Source: Lacticaseibacillus sharpeae JCM 1186 = DSM 20505 (lineage in GTDB: Bacteria; Bacillota; Bacilli; Lactobacillales; Lactobacillaceae). Taken from it: a stretch of 64,000 bases of DNA. The translations under genes and the position numbers were made by a program. The stretch is from NCBI RefSeq assembly GCF_001436225.1, contig NZ_AYYO01000037.1, positions 1 through 64,000 of the forward strand. The letters run 5' to 3'. Positions 1 to 7,249 of the stretch are shown here, in pieces (position 1 is the stretch's first letter; every line of letters begins with the position of its first letter). The notes under the pieces are model-generated. The model worked only from the letters and a program-made list of their open reading frames with translations. It was not told the origin of the DNA and did no database searches.

Positions 1-77
1 AAGGACGAACTCCAAATGATAAATTTACTATTCAACACCGTTTGACATAGTTCCCTCATTTTTTGCTTGCAACAGTA

Positions 78-1484
78 TTAGTCGTTCAGTGTGAACTGCA
101 GCTTCATCTGCGGTGCAGCCAGGGCAACCATCTGCCCGAGGAGCTTGTTGGAGTTGTCGAAGGAAACCTGTGCCATCTTGGCGTTCATGCCTTCAAGGTA
201 GGCGTGAATGTCAGCGGCGTTCTTGTATTCCTGGTCTGCTTCAATCTGCAAGTGCCGTGCAGCCGCAACCGTGTTCTGTTCGAAGAGGTTCTCGAAGTCT
301 TCGAACAGGCCGAAGTTGGTGTCACCGAGCACAGCCAGTGTGCAAGAAAGCCAGTACATCTTGGTTGGTTCGTAGGTTGGCTTGGTGTCGCGGTAGCTTG
401 CTGGGGTGTCGTTCACGTTGGCGTAGAAAGGCATTACGGCGTTGAACGTGTTTGGACCAAAGGCCAACCAGTGAATTGCCGCGATTTCTGCCGGCACATC
501 GTTGCGAATCTGCAGGATGTGCAGTTCCTGGTTCCGGTTGATGCCGATTGGCCGCATCTGCTTCTTGTCGGCAGCAGAACCCGTGCCGTATGGGTCGTAC
601 TTGGTGTTCTGGTAGTGGGAACTCAGAACCCACTTCACATCCTCGATGCTAATCTTCTTGTCGGTCCGGCAAATGAATGGCAGGTCCTGGTCGATTGGCG
701 TCGTGTCGAATTCAGGGTTGAAGTACTTCTGGCCGTACCAAGCACGGGGGTTGTTGTAACGCGTGTCCTTGATGGTGGCGCTACCGAAGATGTGGCGCAG
801 GTTGTAGCCTTTCTGGTCTGGGTTCATGTGGTAGGTGGCGATGATGTCCTGCAAATCTGGCGCGGACATCGTGTCGTCGGAATCGAAGTCGAAGTCGTCG
901 ATGTTCATGCGGTTAGGCGCAATCACGTATGCGTCATCAGGAATCCGCTTAGCAGCCCAGTGGTGACCACCGATAGATTCGAACCACCAAACTTCCTGGT
1001 TGTCAGAGAAGGCAATCCCGTTTGATTCGTAGGTCCCATACTTCTCGATAATCGCACCAAGCCGCTTGACCCCTTCACGGGCGGAGTGGATGTATGGCAG
1101 CGTGATGGTTGGCATGTCTTCTTCACCAATCCCGTTGTCATCCAGGGGATCAACGCCCAGAATTCGTGCGTTGGTCGTGATGGTTTCGGTGGAACTCATG
1201 GCGATGTTCTCGGAGTTGATGCCTGATGCACCCCAGATACCGTCCTTATCGTCAGCGTTAGGCGTGGACGTGTAACGCAGAGGGTTGTCGGGCAGGTCAA
1301 TGTTGAACGTGCTCAGAACACTCTGGTAGTGCCGTGGCTGGTCTTCGGGCTTAACCACGATGAACTTCTGTGGCTGCAGAGGCACATTCCCGTCTTCATT
1401 ACGCGCAATGATGGTGGAACCGTCAATGCTGGCGTCCTTCCCCACAAGGACCGTGGTGCAAGAACCTTTAACTCGCTTACTCAT
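78..1484 (-). CDS. pepD: C69 family dipeptidase (PepD type)
   Basis: This 468-residue protein is a cytoplasmic dipeptidase of the C69 family, which frees amino acids from dipeptides after peptide uptake. The N-terminus [19 protein letters not shown] followed by [14 protein letters not shown] is the typical PepD start. Cys9 is the expected N-terminal nucleophile of this Ntn-hydrolase fold, exposed after removal of the first eight residues. The length agrees with lactobacillar PepD proteins (about 470). The ATG is preceded only by a weak purine-rich stretch (AGAAAGAAGCG). It appears to be a single-gene unit: a possible promoter (TTGTGT, 17 bases, TAAACT) lies just upstream. The 77 bases after the stop show no clear terminator. 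Identification rests on motif recognition; substrate range is not visible. Confidence 0.93.
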   Translation of the reverse strand: MSKRVKGSCTTVLVGKDASIDGSTIIARNEDGNVPLQPQKFIVVKPEDQPRHYQSVLSTFNIDLPDNPLRYTSTPNADDKDGIWGASGINSENIAMSSTETITTNARILGVDPLDDNGIGEEDMPTITLPYIHSAREGVKRLGAIIEKYGTYESNGIAFSDNQEVWWFESIGGHHWAAKRIPDDAYVIAPNRMNIDDFDFDSDDTMSAPDLQDIIATYHMNPDQKGYNLRHIFGSATIKDTRYNNPRAWYGQKYFNPEFDTTPIDQDLPFICRTDKKISIEDVKWVLSSHYQNTKYDPYGTGSAADKKQMRPIGINRNQELHILQIRNDVPAEIAAIHWLAFGPNTFNAVMPFYANVNDTPASYRDTKPTYEPTKMYWLSCTLAVLGDTNFGLFEDFENLFEQNTVAAARHLQIEADQEYKNAADIHAYLEGMNAKMAQVSFDNSNKLLGQMVALAAPQMKLQFTLND

Positions 1485-1581
1485 TATCTTCGCTTCTTTC
1501 TAAATTTGCATAATTCTAGTTTAGTGTAAAGCCGGTGCTGACACAACCGGCACGCACCGACAATCACGCGCTTTTGTGCTG

Positions 1582-1761
1582 TCACCACTGCTCGTGATTC
1601 CAGGTACGACCGTCGATTTCCCCCCGCATTAGTTCCGCGGCGTGGGCTTGCTCCCGGCAGAACTGGGCCAAAGCCTGATAGAAGGTCTTGGTGGCAAAGT
1701 CGGTGGCGGCTGCAGCCTGCTTTTGCGCCTCAGAAATCAGCCATTTTTCTTGATCCGTCAT
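1582..1761 (-). CDS. small 59-residue protein translationally coupled to quinone reductase
   Basis: A 59-residue, Ala/Gln/Glu-rich, probably all-helical soluble protein (MTDQEKWLISEAQKQAAAAT at the start). Its ATG overlaps the TGA stop of the quinone reductase upstream by one base (TGATG), and the ribosome site GGGGAGGTGGAG lies inside the end of that gene, so it is very likely made with it. I do not recognise a family. The length, the coupling and the absence of a signal or membrane segment would fit a small accessory subunit or stress protein, but no function is assigned. A GTG directly before the ATG is a less likely start. Confidence 0.7.
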   Translation of the reverse strand: MTDQEKWLISEAQKQAAAATDFATKTFYQALAQFCREQAHAAELMRGEIDGRTWNHEQW

Positions 1762-2432
1762 CACTCCACCTCCCCGGCCCGCAATTCGCGCACGGTCTGG
1801 TGCAGCTGCGTGCTTTCATCTTGCAAGTCGGTGAGGGTGTCAGCCATGAGGTCCGCCCCCCGCGCGCTAAGTTGCTGAGCAAACCATTCGGCCTGCTGCC
1901 GCTGCGAATCGGGCCGCGGCAAACTGAGGTACTGCTGGTAGTGCACAAACAAATCCGCATGCTCCTGCTCCGTCATGCGGGCAAATTCGGCAATCAGCAG
2001 TGGCGGCAGCATTTGCAGCCCGGTTTTGCGGGCCAACGCCGCAAACGGGGCGAGCAGTGCGTCGACCGTCACGCCTTCACGCCCGCCCAACCGGTAGTCC
2101 CGGAGCGGGTGCCCGAAGTTCACGACCAGGCCCAGAGTTTTGCCCGTCAGCAAACCGCCGTCATCATCGTACACGACGCCGCGCACCCACACCTGCTCCA
2201 GCCACGCCCACATCTTAGCCGGTGCACTGTACCAGTATAGCGGGAATTGCAGCACAATGCGGTCAGCTGCACGCACCTGAGCTTGCGCCGTAGCAATCTC
2301 GGCAGCTGTCAGCGGCTGCTCCCCCAGCTCCAGCCAGGTAGCATCCGGCACCAAAGCGGCCGTTTCTTTCAGGAAACTCTGCGTATTGCTGCCCGCTAAG
2401 TTCTGGTGGGCGACCACGATGAGCGTGTGCAT
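1761..2432 (-). CDS. NAD(P)H dehydrogenase (quinone), flavodoxin fold
   Basis: This 223-residue protein belongs to the MdaB/KefF/NQO-like flavodoxin-fold family, which uses FMN or FAD to transfer two electrons from NAD(P)H to quinones or similar acceptors. Visible family signs are the N-terminal beta strand and phosphate-binding turn (MHTLIVVAHQNLAGSNTQSF), the FPLYWYSAPAKMWAWLEQV segment around residues 63-82 and the GHPLRDYRLGG region near the flavin. The length is normal. A good ribosome site (CGGAGG) precedes the ATG. A 59-residue gene overlaps its end, and a 16-base inverted repeat lies about 30 bases upstream. The likely role is detoxification of electrophiles or quinones; the true acceptor is unknown. 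Confidence 0.85.
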   Translation of the reverse strand: MHTLIVVAHQNLAGSNTQSFLKETAALVPDATWLELGEQPLTAAEIATAQAQVRAADRIVLQFPLYWYSAPAKMWAWLEQVWVRGVVYDDDGGLLTGKTLGLVVNFGHPLRDYRLGGREGVTVDALLAPFAALARKTGLQMLPPLLIAEFARMTEQEHADLFVHYQQYLSLPRPDSQRQQAEWFAQQLSARGADLMADTLTDLQDESTQLHQTVRELRAGEVE

Positions 2433-2463
2433 GTTCTACCTCCGTTTTTCCGTGGAATAAAAA

Positions 2464-2516
2464 TATCCCTAAACAAAATCAGTTGTGTTATCCACGCCGA
2501 ATTTTGTTTAGGGATA
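2464..2516 (-). terminator. 16-bp perfect inverted repeat; terminator of the 49-residue gene or operator of the reductase gene
   Basis: TATCCCTAAACAAAAT (2464-2479) and its exact complement (2501-2516) are separated by 21 bases. On the minus strand the second arm runs straight into TTTTTATT, so it can act as an AT-rich intrinsic terminator for the 49-residue gene upstream. It also lies 32-84 bases ahead of the reductase start, where a redox-sensing repressor would bind. The sequence alone does not decide between the two. Confidence 0.55.
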
Positions 2517-2538
2517 CCCGTTACGTTAAAGATGGAAC

Positions 2539-2688
2539 CTAGGCATGTTGGCCCGTGAGCTTGTCGGCTTCGGCGTCAATAGCTGCGAATCCAGACTTGC
2601 CATCCTTCTTTGCTGGGTGCTTAGCGCGGTCTTCTTCAGCCTTCTGAATGAGGGCCTTGCGCTGCTCCTTACTGAGTTTTCCTGCCAT
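2539..2688 (-). CDS. 49-residue Lys/Glu-rich protein under a CIRCE element
   Basis: A short gene encoding MAGKLSKEQRKALIQKAEED followed by a basic segment (RAKHPAKKDGKSGF) and an acidic tail ending LTGQHA. It is highly charged, soluble and probably helical at the N-terminus, with no Cys and no membrane segment. An overlapping reading frame (2526-2729) gives an Arg/Ser-rich implausible product, so this frame is preferred; the ribosome site is AGAGGCGAGAAG, a few bases ahead of the ATG. The promoter carries a CIRCE operator, implying HrcA repression and heat induction. A terminator-like inverted repeat follows. I do not recognise the protein; a small chaperone-linked or nucleic-acid-binding stress protein is possible but unproven. 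Confidence 0.72.
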   Translation of the reverse strand: MAGKLSKEQRKALIQKAEEDRAKHPAKKDGKSGFAAIDAEADKLTGQHA

Positions 2689-2781
2689 GTCTTCTCGCCT
2701 CTTCTCATAGTCACGCTATGCAGACTCATGGTCTGTAGATTGCTTGAAGTGTTGGAGGGTTATCAACTCTCTACGACGATT

Positions 2782-2811
2782 ATTATAGCACTCGCATTCG
2801 TTAAGTGCTAA
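2782..2811 (-). promoter_or_regulatory. CIRCE operator (HrcA) overlapping an extended -10 promoter
   Basis: On the plus strand ATAGCACTC (2785-2793), nine bases, AAGTGCTAA (2803-2811). This matches the CIRCE consensus TTAGCACTC-N9-GAGTGCTAA at 16 of 18 positions with the exact 9-base spacing. On the minus strand it overlaps an extended -10 (TGCTATAAT, 2782-2790), as expected for HrcA repression. The transcript would run into the 49-residue gene at 2688 with a leader of about 90 bases. Confidence 0.85.
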
Positions 2812-2831
2812 TAACTTTGGTAAAGTTTTTG

Positions 2832-5800
2832 CTACGCGTTCTTGTGCACAACTCGCAGTTTGCTGCGGCCGGTGCCGTCCGGGACCACCTGCAGTTGGTC
2901 CGGAATGCCGGCCTTGAGCGTGTTCACGTGGCTGATAATGCCGATGGTGCGATTTTGCCCCTCAATCGATTCGAGGGCCTCCATCGCTAGGTCCAAACTG
3001 GCACTATCCAGCGACCCGAAGCCTTCGTCGATGAACAAAGCATCAATGGCCACGCCGCCGTTTTCCTCTTGAATTACTTCTCCGAGCGCGAGCGCCAAGC
3101 ACAGGGCCGCGATGAAACTTTCGCCCCCCGATAACGTGTGCACGGACCGGGTTTCGCCGACCTGATCATCGTACACGTCGATTTCAAGACCGGTGCGATT
3201 GGCCCGCTTGACGGTTGAATCGGTATTCAAGATGAACTTGTAGCGTCCACGGGTGAGCTTGCTGAGCCGTTGCGAACCAATCTGCAGCACGCGCTCGAAG
3301 TACGAGCCGAGAACATACCGCTCCAAGCCGAGGTTCCGCGGATTGCGGCCGTTAAACGCCCGGACCAGGCTATCGAGGTCGCGGACGGACTGCTCTGTCT
3401 TCTGCCAGCTGTGCAACCGCTGGGTCAGCTTAGTAATAATGTTGGCGTTTTGCGTCACGCGCTGATGCTCCCCGCCGAGCTTGCGGGTGAGGTCATTAGT
3501 AACGGCCTCCGCCTGCGCGTTTTGCGTCTGCAGCGCGTCAAGGTCGGGCAGCTTGCTGGAACCAATTTGGGTCGCAACTTCTGCCAGCATCTTCTGGTTG
3601 GTGACCACACGCGCGGCATAGTCCTGCACCTGGGTGCGCAAAGCTGGCAGTTGCGGCAATGCATCGAGGTCTGCCGCGTAGGTCGCAAGCGGCTCGGCGG
3701 CCCCATACTTCGCGGTCAGCGTTGCCGTGACCGTTGCCGTCCGTTGCTCAGCATCCGCTTGCGCCGCCGCGACCTGCTGCTTTTGTTCCTGCTCCTGACC
3801 GGCTAAATGCTCAGCTGCTGTTTGCTGTTGCTGCATTTGGTCGTTTGCCGCTGCCAGCTTCAGTTTGAAGTCCGCAGTTTTTTGCTCCAGGCGCTGCTGG
3901 TGCCCACGCAAGACTTCCACGTCAGTATCCGCATTAGCTCCGAGCTGGTTGCGCAGACCAGCCACCCGTTCGGTCGCGCGTGAAACCGCAACGGTTGCGG
4001 CATTGAGGTCAGCGCGCTGCTTGACCAGAGCATCTTGCAACTGGGGCAGCTGGTCCTGCAGCTGATTCCGCTGCTTCAGCAAGCTTGCCTGCGCGGCTGC
4101 CCGCTGCTGCGCGCTAACCTTATTTTGCTTGACCACCACCGCCGCAGCTGTGATGCCGTCAAGCGCCGCCGCAATGGAATCAGCCTTGGCTAAATCCGGA
4201 AAGGCGGTGCAGTGGACGTAGCTGTCGTACAAATCCTTGCACGCCGCATTCCGTTTGGTCTCCGCTTCTGTACACCGCGTTTTGGCCGTCGTGGCGGTTG
4301 CCTCTCGCTGGGCGAACTGATCTTGAAAATGCTGCAGCTGATCGCTGCTGGCATCGAAGGCTGCCTGCGTCGTCACATCCGCATCCATCGTCGCCAGGTG
4401 CGGGTGGTGCGTCGATCCGCAAACAGGACAAGCCTCATCAACGCCTAGCTCATTGGCCAGCAGTGCAGCCTGACTGCGGTAAAAGCCCAGTTTCACTTGT
4501 TTGTGCCGCTGTTCATCAGTCGTCAGCGCCACTTCGGCCGCGTGTGCCTGCTTTTGAGTGCGTTCTGCAACTTGGCGTACCTGCGTGAGTTCTGCATCGG
4601 CCGCGCTGAATTCCTTGGCACTGGTCTGTAGCTGGGTCAGGGCTAATTCCTGCTTGTGCACCAGTGCCTGAAAATTCTGCAGATCATCGCTGGTAAGCGT
4701 CTTGTTGGCCGTCGTCAAGCGCTGCTGCATCCGGGCAACATTCTCTTCTGCAGTAGTGACCGCCCGCTGTAAGGCCGTCGCTTGGGCCTGATCTGCCTGC
4801 ACGGCCTTCCCGGCATCGGCTAACTCCTGCAACTGCTGAATCGTGGTGGTTAACTGGGCGGCTTCCTGCGCACTAGCAGTCATCGCATCCTGCTGCGCAT
4901 CCAGCGCCGCCCACGCTTCATGGGCCGCCGCACCGTGTGTCCGGGCCGCACTTAACTGGGCGGATGTTGCCTTGAGTTGCTGCAGCAGCTGCTCAGCCTT
5001 CGTGCGAGATTCTTGCTGGCGGGTGTAGTCTGGCTGCTGCGCTTGCACCCATTCCAGCTGACTGATGCGCTGCTTAATGGCATCGGTGGCCGCCGCGCCA
5101 GCTTGAAGTTCTGCTTGTTCCTGCCGCAACTGCTTTTGCTTGGTAAAGGCCGCCGCCAGCGTTGTCCCCACTTGCAGCTGCTCAGCCGTTTGCTTCATTT
5201 TGGCCTGGGCAGCTTGCAATTCCGCACCATGTCTTTGTAGCTGCTCTTCATCTGCAGCCTGCATGGCATGCATCTGTTTCAGCTTCGTATCCATCTCGCC
5301 CGCTGCCAGCTCCTGCCCGGTCGCGGTGCTGAACCCCTCAACAATTTCCTCCATGCGGTCATGTTCGCTAGTCATCTGCGCGCGCAATGTCCGCAGGTGA
5401 TCTTCAATTGCGGTCTGCCAGTTCTTGTACAGGTCGGTCCCGAACAACTTACGCAAGAGTTTCTCCCGCTCACCGCTATCCGCATCGAGGAACCGGCGAA
5501 AATCTCCCTGAGGCAGCAGAACAATCTGCCGGAACTGGGCCTTGTCGAGTTTGAGCAAATCCAGCATGGTTGCTTTAACTTCGGTCTGCTTGGTGAGAAC
5601 CGCTTTTTTGCCATCCTGATTCGTGATTGTCAATTCGGGTATCCGCGTCGTCAGTTCACCCGTTTTTTTGACCCGCAAGGCACGACGAATAAAATATGAC
5701 TTGCCTTGGTGGGTAAAATTGAGCTCAACAACGGTATCATCCGCCGCGGACGCGAAGTCGGAGCGCATCGTCAGCGCCACCCGCCCGTTGTCTCCCTTAG

Positions 5801-5975
5801 CACCGATAGAATCTGAGCCGTACAAGGCAAAGAGCAGCGCGTCAAAAATCGTGGACTTCCCCGCCCCAGTGTTCCCGCTAATCAAAAACAGCGGTGTATC
5901 GGCAAAATCCGTGAAGTCTACCGTCTGGTCCGCATACGGGCCGAAATTCACCATGCGTAATTTTTCAAACTGCAT
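2832..5975 (-). CDS. sbcC: exonuclease SbcC, ATPase/coiled-coil subunit
   Basis: SbcC (1047 residues) is the Rad50-like subunit of the SbcCD nuclease, which opens hairpins and trims protein-blocked DNA ends. Visible are the Walker A motif GNTGAGKS at residues 34-41, two long Gln/Ala-rich coiled coils flanking the zinc-hook CPVCG near residue 513, the ABC signature LSGGESFIAALCLALALGE near residue 950 and the Walker B/D-loop region LFIDEGFGSLD near residue 988. The length is normal. The ATG overlaps the sbcD stop by one base (TAATG), so the two are translationally coupled, and both should share the LexA-controlled promoter upstream of sbcD. No convincing terminator follows. Confidence 0.96.
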   Translation of the reverse strand: MQFEKLRMVNFGPYADQTVDFTDFADTPLFLISGNTGAGKSTIFDALLFALYGSDSIGAKGDNGRVALTMRSDFASAADDTVVELNFTHQGKSYFIRRALRVKKTGELTTRIPELTITNQDGKKAVLTKQTEVKATMLDLLKLDKAQFRQIVLLPQGDFRRFLDADSGEREKLLRKLFGTDLYKNWQTAIEDHLRTLRAQMTSEHDRMEEIVEGFSTATGQELAAGEMDTKLKQMHAMQAADEEQLQRHGAELQAAQAKMKQTAEQLQVGTTLAAAFTKQKQLRQEQAELQAGAAATDAIKQRISQLEWVQAQQPDYTRQQESRTKAEQLLQQLKATSAQLSAARTHGAAAHEAWAALDAQQDAMTASAQEAAQLTTTIQQLQELADAGKAVQADQAQATALQRAVTTAEENVARMQQRLTTANKTLTSDDLQNFQALVHKQELALTQLQTSAKEFSAADAELTQVRQVAERTQKQAHAAEVALTTDEQRHKQVKLGFYRSQAALLANELGVDEACPVCGSTHHPHLATMDADVTTQAAFDASSDQLQHFQDQFAQREATATTAKTRCTEAETKRNAACKDLYDSYVHCTAFPDLAKADSIAAALDGITAAAVVVKQNKVSAQQRAAAQASLLKQRNQLQDQLPQLQDALVKQRADLNAATVAVSRATERVAGLRNQLGANADTDVEVLRGHQQRLEQKTADFKLKLAAANDQMQQQQTAAEHLAGQEQEQKQQVAAAQADAEQRTATVTATLTAKYGAAEPLATYAADLDALPQLPALRTQVQDYAARVVTNQKMLAEVATQIGSSKLPDLDALQTQNAQAEAVTNDLTRKLGGEHQRVTQNANIITKLTQRLHSWQKTEQSVRDLDSLVRAFNGRNPRNLGLERYVLGSYFERVLQIGSQRLSKLTRGRYKFILNTDSTVKRANRTGLEIDVYDDQVGETRSVHTLSGGESFIAALCLALALGEVIQEENGGVAIDALFIDEGFGSLDSASLDLAMEALESIEGQNRTIGIISHVNTLKAGIPDQLQVVPDGTGRSKLRVVHKNA

Positions 5976-7105
5976 TATTCAGCACCTCGCACTTCCTGTA
6001 GCGTCGCTTCGGCCCACTGCCGACTGCCAGCAGACAGTGGCGCCCCCGTGGCTTCGGGGTAAAAATCAGTGAGCAAGGCCATCGGGTCCAGGTCCTGAAT
6101 CTGGGCGTGCATCTCCTGGTCAAGATTGACCTGGGTTTGCCGATCCACCCCGGTGCAGTGGGGGTAGCGTGCGCGCAGGCGGTTCATGAGGTCGGGAATA
6201 ATCTCCGTATCAGTCAGCGTGAATTGGACAAAGTCGTCCGGGGCCACACCTAAGTCGCGGTCTGGATCCATGATGTGCGCAAAGCTGTCAGTTACGTGCC
6301 GAAACTCCGGTGTCTGCGGAATCTGCACGAACTCGCGTGTCATGGTTTCCGTGTCCAGGATGTAGCAGCCCTTCAGCATGTTCGTTTCGGACACATCGTA
6401 TTTCACCAGCGAACCCGCGTACTGAATGTGGTCGTTCTGAATTGCGTTGCGGTTATGCAGGTGACCCAACGCGACGTAATCGAAGGCATCAAAGGCGCTC
6501 ACAGGTACGGCGTCCAGACCACCAACGCTAACACTGGTTTCCGACGCCCCACCGTTTTCGCCGACGTGGCTACTGCCGGCGACGAAGAAGTGACTAACCA
6601 GCACGTGATGCTTATCTGGGGCAAACAATTCCTCCATCGCGTGCACGGTGCGCGTCACCGCGTCCCCGATGCGGCGCAAACTGTCGTCTTCAAAATAAAC
6701 CTGCGCCTGGCGCGGTTCGAAATACGGCAGCAGGAAAAATTGCGTGTCGCCAATCGTCACCGGCTGGAATGCGCCGGCGATAGTCGTGTTCACGTGCAGT
6801 CCGGTCGCCTTAAACCATTCGTGCCCCGTTGCCAGGCGCGGGCCGGAGTCGTGGTTGCCCGAAATCACGAGCAGTGGCAATTTGTCATCCAGATTAAGCG
6901 TCCGCAGCATCTTATTGACGGTCCCGACAACGCGTTCACTCGCCAGGCTCCGGTCGTACACATCCCCGGCGATAATCATCGCATCCACCTGGTTGTCCTT
7001 GGCCACCTGACGCAACTTGGCGAAGCTCCGTCGTTGAACGTCCAGCAGGTCAAAACCCGCTAACTGCTTGCCAATATGCCAATCTGCTGTATGTAAAATC
7101 CGCAT
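5975..7105 (-). CDS. sbcD: exonuclease SbcD, nuclease subunit
   Basis: SbcD (376 residues from this start) is the Mre11-like Mn-dependent nuclease partner of SbcC. The metallophosphoesterase motifs are clear: Asp8 and His10 in MRILHTADWHIGKQ, GDVYDRS, SGNHDSG, the VSHFF histidine and LGHLHN. A longer frame opens 13 codons upstream, but the ATG at 7105 has the ribosome site GGAGGTG at normal spacing and gives the conserved MRILHTADWH start. It is the first gene of the sbcDC operon. A LexA box sits on the -35 of its promoter, so induction by DNA damage is expected. Confidence 0.96.
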   Translation of the reverse strand: MRILHTADWHIGKQLAGFDLLDVQRRSFAKLRQVAKDNQVDAMIIAGDVYDRSLASERVVGTVNKMLRTLNLDDKLPLLVISGNHDSGPRLATGHEWFKATGLHVNTTIAGAFQPVTIGDTQFFLLPYFEPRQAQVYFEDDSLRRIGDAVTRTVHAMEELFAPDKHHVLVSHFFVAGSSHVGENGGASETSVSVGGLDAVPVSAFDAFDYVALGHLHNRNAIQNDHIQYAGSLVKYDVSETNMLKGCYILDTETMTREFVQIPQTPEFRHVTDSFAHIMDPDRDLGVAPDDFVQFTLTDTEIIPDLMNRLRARYPHCTGVDRQTQVNLDQEMHAQIQDLDPMALLTDFYPEATGAPLSAGSRQWAEATLQEVRGAE

Positions 7106-7132
7106 GGTGCCACCTCCATTTTGTATGCGCTT

Positions 7133-7168
7133 ATTATACCGCATCAGCCTATAGCGAACAACTGTTCG
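7133..7168 (-). promoter_or_regulatory. sbcDC promoter with LexA (SOS) box
   Basis: Minus-strand promoter TTGTTC (7156-7161), 17 bases, perfect TATAAT (7133-7138). The -35 lies inside CGAACAACTGTTCG (7155-7168), a perfect CGAAC-N4-GTTCG palindrome matching the Bacillus-type LexA (DinR) box. LexA bound here would cover the -35. The sequence match is exact; SOS control of this operon is inferred. Confidence 0.85.
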
Positions 7169-7181
7169 AATGCCGAATTTT

Positions 7182-7236
7182 AAAAAAGTAGCATTGCCTT
7201 GCGCGGGGGGGAGTGCGCGGGCAATGCTACTTTTTT
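7182..7236 (-). terminator. terminator of the pilus operon
   Basis: AAAAAAGTAGCATTGCC and its complement GGCAATGCTACTTTTTT enclose a GC-rich loop. On the minus strand the hairpin is followed by a T run, directly after the stop of the last pilus gene at 7250. Confidence 0.9.
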
Positions 7237-7249
7237 CTATATATAGAGC

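Noticed and set aside
63-1025. 320-codon open frame on the plus strand
   Set aside because: Antisense to the dipeptidase gene and unusually rich in Val, no ribosome site or recognisable motif.
2526-2729. 67-codon frame MSLHSVTMRRGEKTW... on the minus strand
   Set aside because: Overlaps the 49-residue gene in another frame; Arg/Ser-rich product with no ribosome site, so the 49-residue frame is preferred.
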